Positions 1-6,670 of a stretch of DNA of 7,336 bases are shown piece after piece. Where the stretch lies: NCBI GenBank assembly GCA_029933275.1, contig JAOZOM010000064.1, forward strand, positions 1-7,336, read 5' to 3'. The first letter of the stretch is position 1; every line of letters begins with the position of its first letter. The notes below the pieces were generated by a model. The model worked only from the letters and a program-made list of their open reading frames with translations. It was not told the DNA's origin and did no database searches. This DNA is from Anaerolineales bacterium (GTDB taxonomy: Bacteria > Chloroflexota > Anaerolineae > Anaerolineales > Villigracilaceae). A program made the position numbers and the translations under genes.

Positions 1-2333
1 AGGGCGGTCATATATTCGGTGGGGTAATTTGCTTTTAGAAAAGCGGTTTGCACAGAAATTGTGCCGTAAGCTGCCGCGTGGCTCTTATTGAACCCGTAAC
101 GCGCAAATTCTTCCCAATCATCAAAAATTGCGGTACCGGTTTCTCGCTCGATTCCATTTTCAACGCAACCGTCAATAAATTTTTGACGATGGCGCACAAT
201 TTCTTTTTGCTTCTTTTTCGAGATAGCTTTTCGTAAATTATCCGATTCGGGTCCCGTGTAGCCGCCCAACTCAACCGCCGTACGCATGATTTGCTCTTGA
301 TAAATCGGAATCCCGTAAGTGGACTTGAAGATTGGCTCCATACTCGGATGCCGATAAGTGACCTCTTCGCGCCCATTCATCCGCTCAATATAAGAGGGGA
401 TAAATTGCATCGGACCGGGGCGATAAAGCGCAACCATAGCAATCACATGGTCGAGCGTTTTGGGCTGCATCTTCACCATCCACCCCGTCATCCCGCCGCC
501 TTCAAGTTGAAAAACCCCAGCCGTATTGCCAGAACCAATTAATGCGAAGGCTTTTTCGTCATCGAGGGGAATATTTTCAAGATGATATTTTTTGCCGTAG
601 CGTTTTTCGATTTGTGCGACCGCGCGTGCAATCACTGTCAGCGTGGAAAGACCTAAAAAGTCGACTTTTAACATCCCCATCGCATCCAGAACCCCCATCT
701 CGAATTGGGTCACGGTTTTGATGGGCGTATCTTCAGAATTGGATGTTGGGCGGTGGAGTGGCAGATATTCCACAATCGGCTTATCGGCGATGACCACGCC
801 CGCCGCGTGAGTCCCTGCATTGCGGACAACGCCCTCCATCCCGATGGCGGTATTAATCAGTTTTTTGATATGGGGCGCAGAATTGTAGATTTTCTTGAAA
901 TCTGGCACATCATCGAGGGTGCCTTGGATAGTCACTTTTTTGCCAGAAACTGCTGGGATGAGCTTTGCGATTTTGTTCACTTCGCTGAGCGGAATATCCA
1001 TGACGCGCCCCACGTCACGGATGGCAGCTTTTGCGCCCATCGTGCCGAAGGTGATGATTTGCGCGACTTTATCATCGCCGTATTTCTCAGCGCAATATGC
1101 CATAATCTCATGGCGACGGTCGTCGCGGAAATCGAGGTCAATATCAGGCATCGAGATACGACCGGGGTTGAGGAAACGTTCAAAGATGAGATCATGCTGA
1201 ATAGGGTCAATCAAGGTAATCTCAAGAGAGTACGCCACAATTGATCCAGCCGCCGAGCCGCGCGTTGTGTAGAGAATGCTTCTTCTTGTCGCCTCGCGCA
1301 CCAAATCCCAAACGATGATGAAATAAGCATCAAAACCCATCGTGTGGATAATCCCTAGCTCGTAATTTAGGCGGTCTCGGATGACTTTATCGTCAGCGTG
1401 TTTTCCGTAGCGATATTCCAGTCCTTTTTCGCAAAGATGACGCAAATAACTCTCTTCGGTATGTCCTTCAGGCACGTCAAAATGCGGCAAATGGTACTCG
1501 GTAAAATCGAGATTGACGTTACACCTATCAGCGATTTCGAGGGTATTGCTCAACGATTCGGGGACTTCTTTGAAGAGTTCGTGCATCTCGACTGGAGAAC
1601 GCAAATAATAGGTCGGATCGTCCATTCGCATCCGATCTTTATCTTTAAGTAACGATCCGGTTTGGATGGCGAGAAGAATATCTTGGAGTTTAGAATCGTC
1701 CGGTTTTATATAGTGGACATCGTTAGTCGCCACAAACTTGGACGAATATCTTGCTCCCATTTCGACCAGCTTTCGGTTGATCTCAGTCAGTTCAACAATA
1801 TTATGCTGCTGCAACTCAACGTAGAAATTCTCCGGACCGAAAACATCGTAATACCAATCCATGCGGCGCACGGCTTCTTGCGGGTCTTCGCGCAATAAAG
1901 CGCGCGGAATTTCAGCTGACATACATCCCGTAGTGCAAATCAGCCCTTCGGCGTGTTCTGCCAAAAACTCGTGGTCGATGCGTGGACGGTAATAAAACCC
2001 TTCCATCTGTGCAGCGGAGGTAATTTTGAGCAAGTTTCTATATCCCACATCGTTTTTTGCCAACAGAAGCAAATGCGATGACTTTTTATCAAGTTTAGAA
2101 TCGCGATCGGTCATGCCGCGTGCCGCCATATAGGCTTCTACGCCAATAATGGGTTTAATATCAATCTTTTTGGCGGCATCGTAAAACTCTTTCACCCCAA
2201 ACATAGTACCGTGATCGGTAATCGCGACAGCAGGCATCCCCATCGCTTTAGCGGTCGCGACGAGTTTCGATATATTGCTCAAGCCATCAAGCAAGGAGTA
2301 TTCAGTATGAACGTGGAGGTGGGCAAAGGACAT
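1..2333 (-). CDS. dnaE: DNA polymerase III alpha subunit, N-terminal 777 codons (partial)
   Basis: Replicative polymerase subunit that extends DNA 5'->3' in the chromosomal replisome in the cytoplasm. I translated it from the ATG at 2333 to the window edge and found no stop or frameshift. An N-terminal PHP domain begins MSFAHLHVHTEYSLLDG and keeps likely metal ligands (H7, H9, D40-H41, E66, H87, C137, D205, H207). The palm carries MPDIDLDF with catalytic D397 and D399 and VDFLGL with D558, matching E. coli D401, D403 and D555. Downstream are YRPGPM (637-642) and GFNKSHAAAYG (747-757). Bacterial DnaE proteins are usually about 1100-1200 residues, so the beta-clamp-binding, OB-fold and tau-binding parts lie beyond base 1. 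The start is fixed by the family-typical N terminus, although no Shine-Dalgarno sequence precedes it. No intein is seen in this part. The product call is close to certain. Confidence 0.98.
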   Translation of the reverse strand, partial: MSFAHLHVHTEYSLLDGLSNISKLVATAKAMGMPAVAITDHGTMFGVKEFYDAAKKIDIKPIIGVEAYMAARGMTDRDSKLDKKSSHLLLLAKNDVGYRNLLKITSAAQMEGFYYRPRIDHEFLAEHAEGLICTTGCMSAEIPRALLREDPQEAVRRMDWYYDVFGPENFYVELQQHNIVELTEINRKLVEMGARYSSKFVATNDVHYIKPDDSKLQDILLAIQTGSLLKDKDRMRMDDPTYYLRSPVEMHELFKEVPESLSNTLEIADRCNVNLDFTEYHLPHFDVPEGHTEESYLRHLCEKGLEYRYGKHADDKVIRDRLNYELGIIHTMGFDAYFIIVWDLVREATRRSILYTTRGSAAGSIVAYSLEITLIDPIQHDLIFERFLNPGRISMPDIDLDFRDDRRHEIMAYCAEKYGDDKVAQIITFGTMGAKAAIRDVGRVMDIPLSEVNKIAKLIPAVSGKKVTIQGTLDDVPDFKKIYNSAPHIKKLINTAIGMEGVVRNAGTHAAGVVIADKPIVEYLPLHRPTSNSEDTPIKTVTQFEMGVLDAMGMLKVDFLGLSTLTVIARAVAQIEKRYGKKYHLENIPLDDEKAFALIGSGNTAGVFQLEGGGMTGWMVKMQPKTLDHVIAMVALYRPGPMQFIPSYIERMNGREEVTYRHPSMEPIFKSTYGIPIYQEQIMRTAVELGGYTGPESDNLRKAISKKKQKEIVRHRQKFIDGCVENGIERETGTAIFDDWEEFARYGFNKSHAAAYGTISVQTAFLKANYPTEYMTA

Positions 2334-2370
2334 GGTGTAGTTGGGTAGTTAGTGGTTGGCTAAAAATGAC

Positions 2371-2445
2371 TTCCTGAAAAGCACACCACAAAGACACAAA
2401 ATTTTTCTCCGTGCTCTTTGTGACTCTGTGATAAAAAATCAGGAA
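2371..2445. repeat. 75-bp imperfect palindrome of the ACCACAAAGACACAAA type
   Basis: The outer ends are perfectly inverted: TTCCTGA at 2371-2377 and TCAGGAA at 2439-2445. The inner arms ACCACAAAGACACAAA (2385-2400) and TTTGTGACTCTGTGAT (2417-2432) are complementary at 13 of 16 positions, around a loop of 16 bases. A-rich stretches separate inner and outer arms. CACAGAGACACAGAG-like inverted repeats are, from general knowledge, common between genes in environmental bacteria. I take this as one decayed copy of such a dispersed element rather than a gene-specific site. It lies inside the predicted dnaE leader, so it would fold in the RNA if the promoter call is right. No ORF or transposase is associated with it. 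Confidence 0.7.
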
Positions 2446-2479
2446 CCTATTTATGGATGCTCGCTCAGGTAATTGGGCA

Positions 2480-2520
2480 GTCGGATGGTCGGCAACAAAA
2501 GGGTTAAAAAACCATCCAAC
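2480..2520. repeat. Inverted repeat (GTCGGATGGT / ACCATCCAAC) in the dnaE leader
   Basis: The arms at 2480-2489 and 2511-2520 are complementary at 9 of 10 positions and separated by 21 bases, so they can form a modest hairpin on either strand. On the minus strand the hairpin starts about 17 nt after the predicted dnaE transcription start. No T-run follows it in the direction of dnaE, so a simple intrinsic terminator is unlikely. It may be repeat debris or a leader structure. Confidence 0.45.
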
Positions 2521-2543
2521 CAAAAGACTAAAGGGCAAAAAAG

Positions 2544-2572
2544 ATTATAGCACGCAGGGCTTTTTTAGAACC
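2544..2572 (-). promoter_or_regulatory. Probable dnaE promoter with extended -10
   Basis: The minus strand reads TGCTATAAT across 2552-2544: a perfect TATAAT box (2549-2544) preceded by the extended -10 dinucleotide TG. The hexamer 17 bp upstream (2572-2567, GGTTCT) is a poor -35. Shifting the spacer to 15 gives TTCTAA, still weak, so the extended -10 would have to carry most of the recognition. The box lies downstream of the terminator at 2674-2641 and upstream of dnaE, which is where a dnaE promoter is expected. The start site would be near 2537, giving a leader of about 200 nt. Confidence 0.6.
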
Positions 2573-2640
2573 TATGTTTTGCTTAAAAATCATGATGTTT
2601 TAAGGTTATGGCTTTCTTCTCAAAAGAAGATCTGAATAGA

Positions 2641-2674
2641 AAAAGAAACCGCCAAATAAATGGAGGTTTCTTTT
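2641..2674 (-). terminator. Rho-independent terminator of the four-gene cluster
   Basis: Arms at 2641-2654 (AAAAGAAACCGCCA) and 2661-2674 (TGGAGGTTTCTTTT) pair at 13 of 14 positions around a 6-base AATAAA loop. On the minus strand the hairpin ends in GGTTTC followed by TTTTTC, a reasonable U-tract. It starts 42 bp after the stop of the lipoprotein gene. Because the arms carry A-runs outside, it could also work in the other direction, but there is no plus-strand gene that would need it. Confidence 0.85.
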
Positions 2675-2716
2675 GAAGGCAGATTTATGTCGCATCATAC
2701 AGCAAAAACGAAAGAG

Positions 2717-3799
2717 CTACTCATCAACTTCCTTCTCTACATAAAGCGGACTATCTTGCAGGATAAATAAAATATCGTTCCAAAATCGGTCGAGATCATC
2801 AAAGGTATACACGCGATCTAATTCCGAGCGTGCTTTCTCTAAGTCACCGATGAAAACGTAATCGAGAACCAGCGGGAGGACGCTGCATTTGCTGGTCTCA
2901 TCCCATTCACCGCTTTCGCTCACTCCTGCCTTCGCGACTCTTTCCGCACCGATTAGATCCTCTGCGATATCGTCAATATACTCATCTGGAAAAGCAGGGC
3001 TGGCAGGAAGATAACTTCCTTTTTCTGCGTCATAAGCCATAATGACTTTCACAAAAGGCGAGCTAACGTAGGGACAATATTCATAAGCAAAAATATCATC
3101 GTGGGTAATAAATTCATAAACACGATCCCCGTTTAAATCTTGAAACTGTCCCCCCGCATTTGATTCTGGTTTCTTTAAAATCAAAGTTGGGGTTTCGCCT
3201 AGGCTATAAACTTGCGTCCCAATGCAACAATGTGCGCCGCCGCTATAGGTTTCGATAATCACTTCAGGATAGCCATCTCCGTTAATATCCGCACCGGTTA
3301 AAGGCGCAATAGCGGAAGCGGTTTCGATTTTGATGCTCTTTACGCCCGTTTTTTCGATGAGAACAATATCTTCAAAATCCGTTCCAATATCAACATTATG
3401 CCAATAGCGGATTCCATACGCGCCAATTAGCACTTCATTCTCAAGGCGGTAGCTCCCGCCGGGAGAGATCGCGGGCGGCGGGATGGGTTTCTCCTCTTCC
3501 ATCAAATCGGCGGGGTCAATTTCGGGCGTTGCCGAAGATGTGGGCGTGGGGGTATACGCGGCAACTAGGGTCGCGATCATCGCTTCGGATTCTACTTCGG
3601 TGGCGAGCAGGTTTGGGGTCGCGGTAAAGTTTGTTACCCGCGCGATCTCTGTTTGCGTGGCAAATTGTACTTCTGCAGTCCCTGTCTCCATAAGGGGAGC
3701 AAGCCGAGGGGGCGCGGGCGAAACGGGCGCGAAAAGTCCACAAGAAAGAGAAAAGACTATTAATAAGGGCAATGTAAATTTAACGGATCGAGTCATCAT
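2717..3799 (-). CDS. Predicted lipoprotein with DxNGDG motifs and GGAHCC motif, function unknown
   Basis: I do not recognise a named family. The 360-residue product starts MMTRSVKFTLPLLIVFSLSCG, a basic n-region and hydrophobic core followed by a likely lipid-anchored Cys20; the lipobox (SLSC) is imperfect because it has Ser at -3. Residues about 21-115 are low-complexity and Thr/Pro/Ala-rich (TPTPTSSATPE near 83-93), which looks like a linker holding a folded domain away from the membrane. The C-terminal domain (about 116-360) has DINGDGYPE (171-179) and DLNGDRVYE (221-229), similar to calcium-binding loops of FG-GAP/VCBS-type repeats; the second loop has lost a Gly. Between them is GGAHCC (187-192), whose two adjacent cysteines could form a disulfide or bind metal. 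More cysteines occur at 242 and 305. The gene starts 19 bp after the kinase stop, so co-transcription is likely, and a terminator follows. A second ATG one codon in (3796) is better spaced from the GGAG. Confidence 0.85.
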   Translation of the reverse strand: MMTRSVKFTLPLLIVFSLSCGLFAPVSPAPPRLAPLMETGTAEVQFATQTEIARVTNFTATPNLLATEVESEAMIATLVAAYTPTPTSSATPEIDPADLMEEEKPIPPPAISPGGSYRLENEVLIGAYGIRYWHNVDIGTDFEDIVLIEKTGVKSIKIETASAIAPLTGADINGDGYPEVIIETYSGGAHCCIGTQVYSLGETPTLILKKPESNAGGQFQDLNGDRVYEFITHDDIFAYEYCPYVSSPFVKVIMAYDAEKGSYLPASPAFPDEYIDDIAEDLIGAERVAKAGVSESGEWDETSKCSVLPLVLDYVFIGDLEKARSELDRVYTFDDLDRFWNDILFILQDSPLYVEKEVDE

Positions 3800-3802
3800 C
3801 GT

Positions 3803-3806
3803 CTCC
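3803..3806 (-). promoter_or_regulatory. Shine-Dalgarno GGAG for the lipoprotein gene
   Basis: GGAG on the minus strand lies 3 nt before the first ATG (3799) and 6 nt before the second, adjacent ATG (3796). The spacing favours the second ATG as the true start, which would shorten the protein by one residue without changing the signal peptide. Confidence 0.6.
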
Positions 3807-3818
3807 TATCATTTAAAC

Positions 3819-5528
3819 TCATTTCCCCATCCACCATTTGAATTTTTTCAGAACAGAGCCGCCCACAAATTCCCGCACGATGGAGTTTTCGGGGACAAGG
3901 TCGGCATTGAGAGGCAGGAACCATTCCAGAAATGCGAGCAGACGTTTTGCCTCAATATATTCGGGCGTACCATGCGGAACTTGGCGCAAAAGCGGCTCAG
4001 CGAAGGGTTTCAGGGCGGCAAGTTCATAAACCAGCGCAGAGTTGAACATCAGATCAGCGTTTTCTTGGAAAGGGAAAATATGTCGTTTCTCACCCCGCCG
4101 CACCGATTCCCAATGAGAGATGGTATTTTTGGCGGTATAGCCACGCTCACGCGCATCCCGCACAATACGGCGGATTAAGCGCGTATCGGTCGTTGAAACG
4201 CGGTTATGGCGATCAAGGTTAAGTTGTGTTAACGCCGAAACATAAATCCGAAAGGCTTTTTTGCTCAAAAATTCGGGGATAAGACGCGGGTTCATCCCGT
4301 GAATCCCTTCGAGGATAATCAACTGCCCTTCTCGAAGTTGAATTTCTTCGCCCAGCTCGCTAACCCCTGTTTTGAAGTTATAACGCGGCATCTGCACACG
4401 CTCGCCATTAACCATTTTTTGAAGATGCTCGGCAAGCAAAGGCAAATTTAGCGCTTCTAAAATCTCAAAATCTAACTCCCCGTTTTCATCACGCGGGTTT
4501 TTATCGCGATCTACAAAATAATTATCCAACTCAAGCGGGAAAGGCGAAATGCCCCGCGCCAATAATTGCACCGTTAAACGGCGAGAAAAAGTTGTTTTTC
4601 CCGAAGAAGAAGGTCCTGCAATCAAAATTAGGCGCAAGTTAGCGTGGCGAGAGGCAATTTCTTGTGCAATATCGGCAATGTGCATTTCGTGCAAAGCTTC
4701 CGAAACCAGCACTATTTCCTGCTCCCGCCCTGCCGCGATCGCGTTATTCAATGCGCCCACATTATCAATGCCCAACTTCCTCAGCCAATCGCCATATTGC
4801 CGAAACGCGTTAATCAACTGCGGATAATCGCCCATCGGCAGCAACTCGGTCGGTTTGTGGCGGCGCGGAAAACGCAAAACAAAACCGCCCTCGCTCGCCT
4901 TCAAATCAAACCAGCGCAAATATCCCGCCGAAGGCACCATATACCCGTGATGATAATCCATGTGGTCGCCGAGACGATAAATTGTCAGATAATCTTTTTT
5001 TCGATGCGCCAAAAGTGCGAGTTTATCCTGATGACCGAGTTTCTTAAAATGTCGGATCGCCTCCTCCAACGGGACTTCCTCGCGGATGAACGCCGCATCA
5101 CGCGTGACCTCAGCCTGCATCCGATTTTTGAGCATTTCGAGCTCCTCAACAGATAACGCCTCCCGCCCCTTCACCTGACAATAATATCCCCCCGAACCGA
5201 CTGAGTGGTCAATGGTCAGCTTTCCCTTGGGGAAAAGTTGCAAAAAAGCGAACTCCAGCAAAAAGGTGAGCGAACGTCTATAAATCCGCGCCCCATCTGC
5301 GGAGGAGGTCGTAACTGGTTTTATCGTGGATTCAATCTCAATTGGATAGCGCAACTCGCGCAAATCCCCGTTAACAATTGCCGCAACAATCGGTTTATCG
5401 GCATCTTCATCAACTGCCGTCAAAAACTCTTCTACATTTGCCCCACGCGGACCCTCTAAAGTGCGCCCATCGGCGAGATGAACTTCGACCATTTTGCCTA
5501 GCTCGATGATTTCAATTTTATTTTTCAT
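3819..5528 (-). CDS. TGS/ThrRS-like domain nucleoside (uridine-type) kinase
   Basis: Predicted cytoplasmic enzyme that phosphorylates a nucleoside, probably uridine/cytidine, using ATP or GTP (nucleotide salvage). The 569 residues have three parts. An N-terminal TGS-like domain (about 5-70) comes first. A region resembling the threonyl-tRNA synthetase N2/SAD domain follows (about 80-220, with RRSLTFLLEFAFLQLFP and HSVGSGGYYCQV). The P-loop kinase domain is last (about 297-500): Walker A GPSSSGKTT (305-313), LDNYFVDRD (334-342), EGIHGMNP (407-414), and an Arg-rich lid RRIVRDARERG (453-463). This layout and length fit the known family of uridine-kinase-like proteins fused to ThrRS-like N termini. 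The editing histidines of the ThrRS HxxxH motif are replaced (R85 and F89), so tRNA editing is unlikely. The Shine-Dalgarno is weak (GGAA 9 nt upstream). It is probably in an operon with the lipoprotein gene 19 bp downstream and panE 83 bp upstream. Substrate is inferred from the family. Confidence 0.92.
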   Translation of the reverse strand: MKNKIEIIELGKMVEVHLADGRTLEGPRGANVEEFLTAVDEDADKPIVAAIVNGDLRELRYPIEIESTIKPVTTSSADGARIYRRSLTFLLEFAFLQLFPKGKLTIDHSVGSGGYYCQVKGREALSVEELEMLKNRMQAEVTRDAAFIREEVPLEEAIRHFKKLGHQDKLALLAHRKKDYLTIYRLGDHMDYHHGYMVPSAGYLRWFDLKASEGGFVLRFPRRHKPTELLPMGDYPQLINAFRQYGDWLRKLGIDNVGALNNAIAAGREQEIVLVSEALHEMHIADIAQEIASRHANLRLILIAGPSSSGKTTFSRRLTVQLLARGISPFPLELDNYFVDRDKNPRDENGELDFEILEALNLPLLAEHLQKMVNGERVQMPRYNFKTGVSELGEEIQLREGQLIILEGIHGMNPRLIPEFLSKKAFRIYVSALTQLNLDRHNRVSTTDTRLIRRIVRDARERGYTAKNTISHWESVRRGEKRHIFPFQENADLMFNSALVYELAALKPFAEPLLRQVPHGTPEYIEAKRLLAFLEWFLPLNADLVPENSIVREFVGGSVLKKFKWWMGK

Positions 5529-5611
5529 GTTTTTCTGTTCCGTTATCGTGTTGCGTGAAAAAGCCTTGTCGTAACGACTTCAGTTGCATTCTCCCCATAA
5601 AAAAACAAATA

Positions 5612-6670
5612 CTACACCTGCCCCAGCAATTTCTCTGGGTTTTTAGCGTAACTCTCAACCAAGATTTCTTTCCGCGTCATCGCGAGGAGGGTCTCGGTAA
5701 GCAGCAAATTGATTGGAGTCGGAATCCCCGCTCTTAAGCCCGCACGTACTACCGCACCATTGAGATAATCCACTTCGCTTTTGCCGCGCCCGGAATGAAG
5801 GTCAATGTGGAAAGAGGGCATCTTACCACCTCGCCCGCCGCCCAGTTTTTTCGCGGCAAGCGGACGTAGCCAAAGCGGTGCTTTGGCAAGCCATGCTAAA
5901 GATTTTATTGAAATTCCCGGCAAATTAACGATGTTGATTTTTTGCGCCTCCATCACTTCGAGGGCTTCACGGAGCATTTTCATCTCGAAGGCGTAGAGGT
6001 CATTGCGGGAAAATATCTCAGCTGGAGACATGTCGAGAATAGCAGAGGTAGCGTTGCCGACCAGATTAGAGAGTAGTTTCGACCATTTTATATCTACAGC
6101 ACGCTCATAAAGTTTGGCGTTGAGCAGAGCATCGTTCATTACGTTGACCAACCGCTCGGCGAGAGGATGCTCATCCGCGATGCCGATGCCGCGTAATTTT
6201 TCAAGAACAATATCACCCGCATCCCGCCGCCCAATAGCGGAGGTAACCGTTCCGGCGATTACTTTTTCGGGTCCAAGAATTTCGGCGATGGTGGGTTCAT
6301 TATCCACGCCGTTCTGGAGGCAAAGGACAGGAGGCATTTTCTCGGCAAGGGGCGCAATCCCTTCGAGGGCAGAGGCGGTATCGTAAGATTTTAGGGCAAA
6401 GAGAGCTACATCAAAGGGACCATAGTTGAGGGCTTTGGCGAGGGAATCGGCAAAAACTAAATCGGACGCGGGAATCAAATCCGCTGCTGAGGTGTCGCGC
6501 CGCGAATCTAGGCTGAGATCAAGCCGAAGTCCACGCGCGCTTAACGCTTTGGCAATGTCCGGGCGTTCGACAAAGACGACTTCATGTCCCGCCAGCGCAA
6601 GACTCCCGCCGATGTAAGTTCCAATCGCCCCTGCCCCAAAAGATAGGATTTTTAAGGGGTTATTCATCAT
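5612..6670 (-). CDS. panE: 2-dehydropantoate 2-reductase (ketopantoate reductase, PanE/ApbA family)
   Basis: NADPH-dependent reduction of 2-dehydropantoate to (R)-pantoate, on the pantothenate/CoA pathway, in the cytoplasm. The 352-residue protein opens with a Rossmann motif GAGAIG (12-17). Next come ALKSYD with K94, LQNGVDNE (118-125) and DIKWSKLLSNLVGNATS (193-209), whose K198 likely matches the catalytic Lys of the family. SEVDYLNG (298-305) has E299 at the position of E. coli E256. It is longer than the roughly 300-residue E. coli enzyme, with an extra stretch (about 255-285) containing a basic Gly-rich segment. The reading frame stays open to 6877, but that extension lies inside the phosphatase gene and is not protein-like. 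GGAGAG before the ATG at 6670 supports the chosen start, which overlaps the upstream stop by 11 nt and suggests translational coupling. Some family members act on other 2-keto acids, so the exact substrate is less sure than the family. Confidence 0.92.
   Translation of the reverse strand: MMNNPLKILSFGAGAIGTYIGGSLALAGHEVVFVERPDIAKALSARGLRLDLSLDSRRDTSAADLIPASDLVFADSLAKALNYGPFDVALFALKSYDTASALEGIAPLAEKMPPVLCLQNGVDNEPTIAEILGPEKVIAGTVTSAIGRRDAGDIVLEKLRGIGIADEHPLAERLVNVMNDALLNAKLYERAVDIKWSKLLSNLVGNATSAILDMSPAEIFSRNDLYAFEMKMLREALEVMEAQKINIVNLPGISIKSLAWLAKAPLWLRPLAAKKLGGGRGGKMPSFHIDLHSGRGKSEVDYLNGAVVRAGLRAGIPTPINLLLTETLLAMTRKEILVESYAKNPEKLLGQV

Larger units (their letters stand above)
2334..2716. other. 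Intergenic region between dnaE and the lipoprotein gene
   Basis: This 383-bp stretch holds no convincing gene. From right to left it contains the terminator hairpin of the upstream gene cluster (2641-2674), a probable dnaE promoter (-10 at 2544-2549), an imperfect hairpin (2480-2520), a 75-bp imperfect palindrome (2371-2445) and a GTTGG/GTAGTT-rich tract (about 2337-2360) next to the dnaE start. The GTTGG-type motif appears at 2339-2349 (AGTTGGGTAGT), again diverged at 2479-2489 (AGTCGGATGGT, 8 of 11 identical), and inverted at 2511-2521. The palindrome therefore sits between two degenerate direct repeats. A 60-codon frame on the plus strand (2453-2635) crosses these repeats and has no protein-like features. 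Confidence 0.75.

Noticed and set aside
705..1244. Plus-strand open frame of 179 codons
   Set aside because: It lies entirely opposite dnaE, whose minus-strand frame carries unmistakable catalytic motifs over the same bases; the plus-strand product has no recognisable domain.
2302..2538. Minus-strand open frame of 78 codons overlapping the dnaE start
   Set aside because: It runs through the palindrome and repeat tract, overlaps the first dnaE codons in another frame and has no protein-like features.
2453..2635. Plus-strand open frame of 60 codons in the intergenic region
   Set aside because: It spans the inverted repeat and the dnaE promoter on the opposite strand, has no Shine-Dalgarno I can see, and its product resembles nothing I recognise.
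3483..4178. Plus-strand open frame of 231 codons across the lipoprotein-kinase junction
   Set aside because: It is antisense to two well-supported genes and its translation shows no domain or signal; long chance frames of this kind are expected opposite coding DNA.
5550..5582. Small palindrome GTCGTTACGAC followed by a short T-run between panE and the kinase
   Set aside because: The stem is only 4-5 bp with almost no loop and the T-run is displaced, so it is too weak to call a terminator; read-through from panE into the kinase is more likely.
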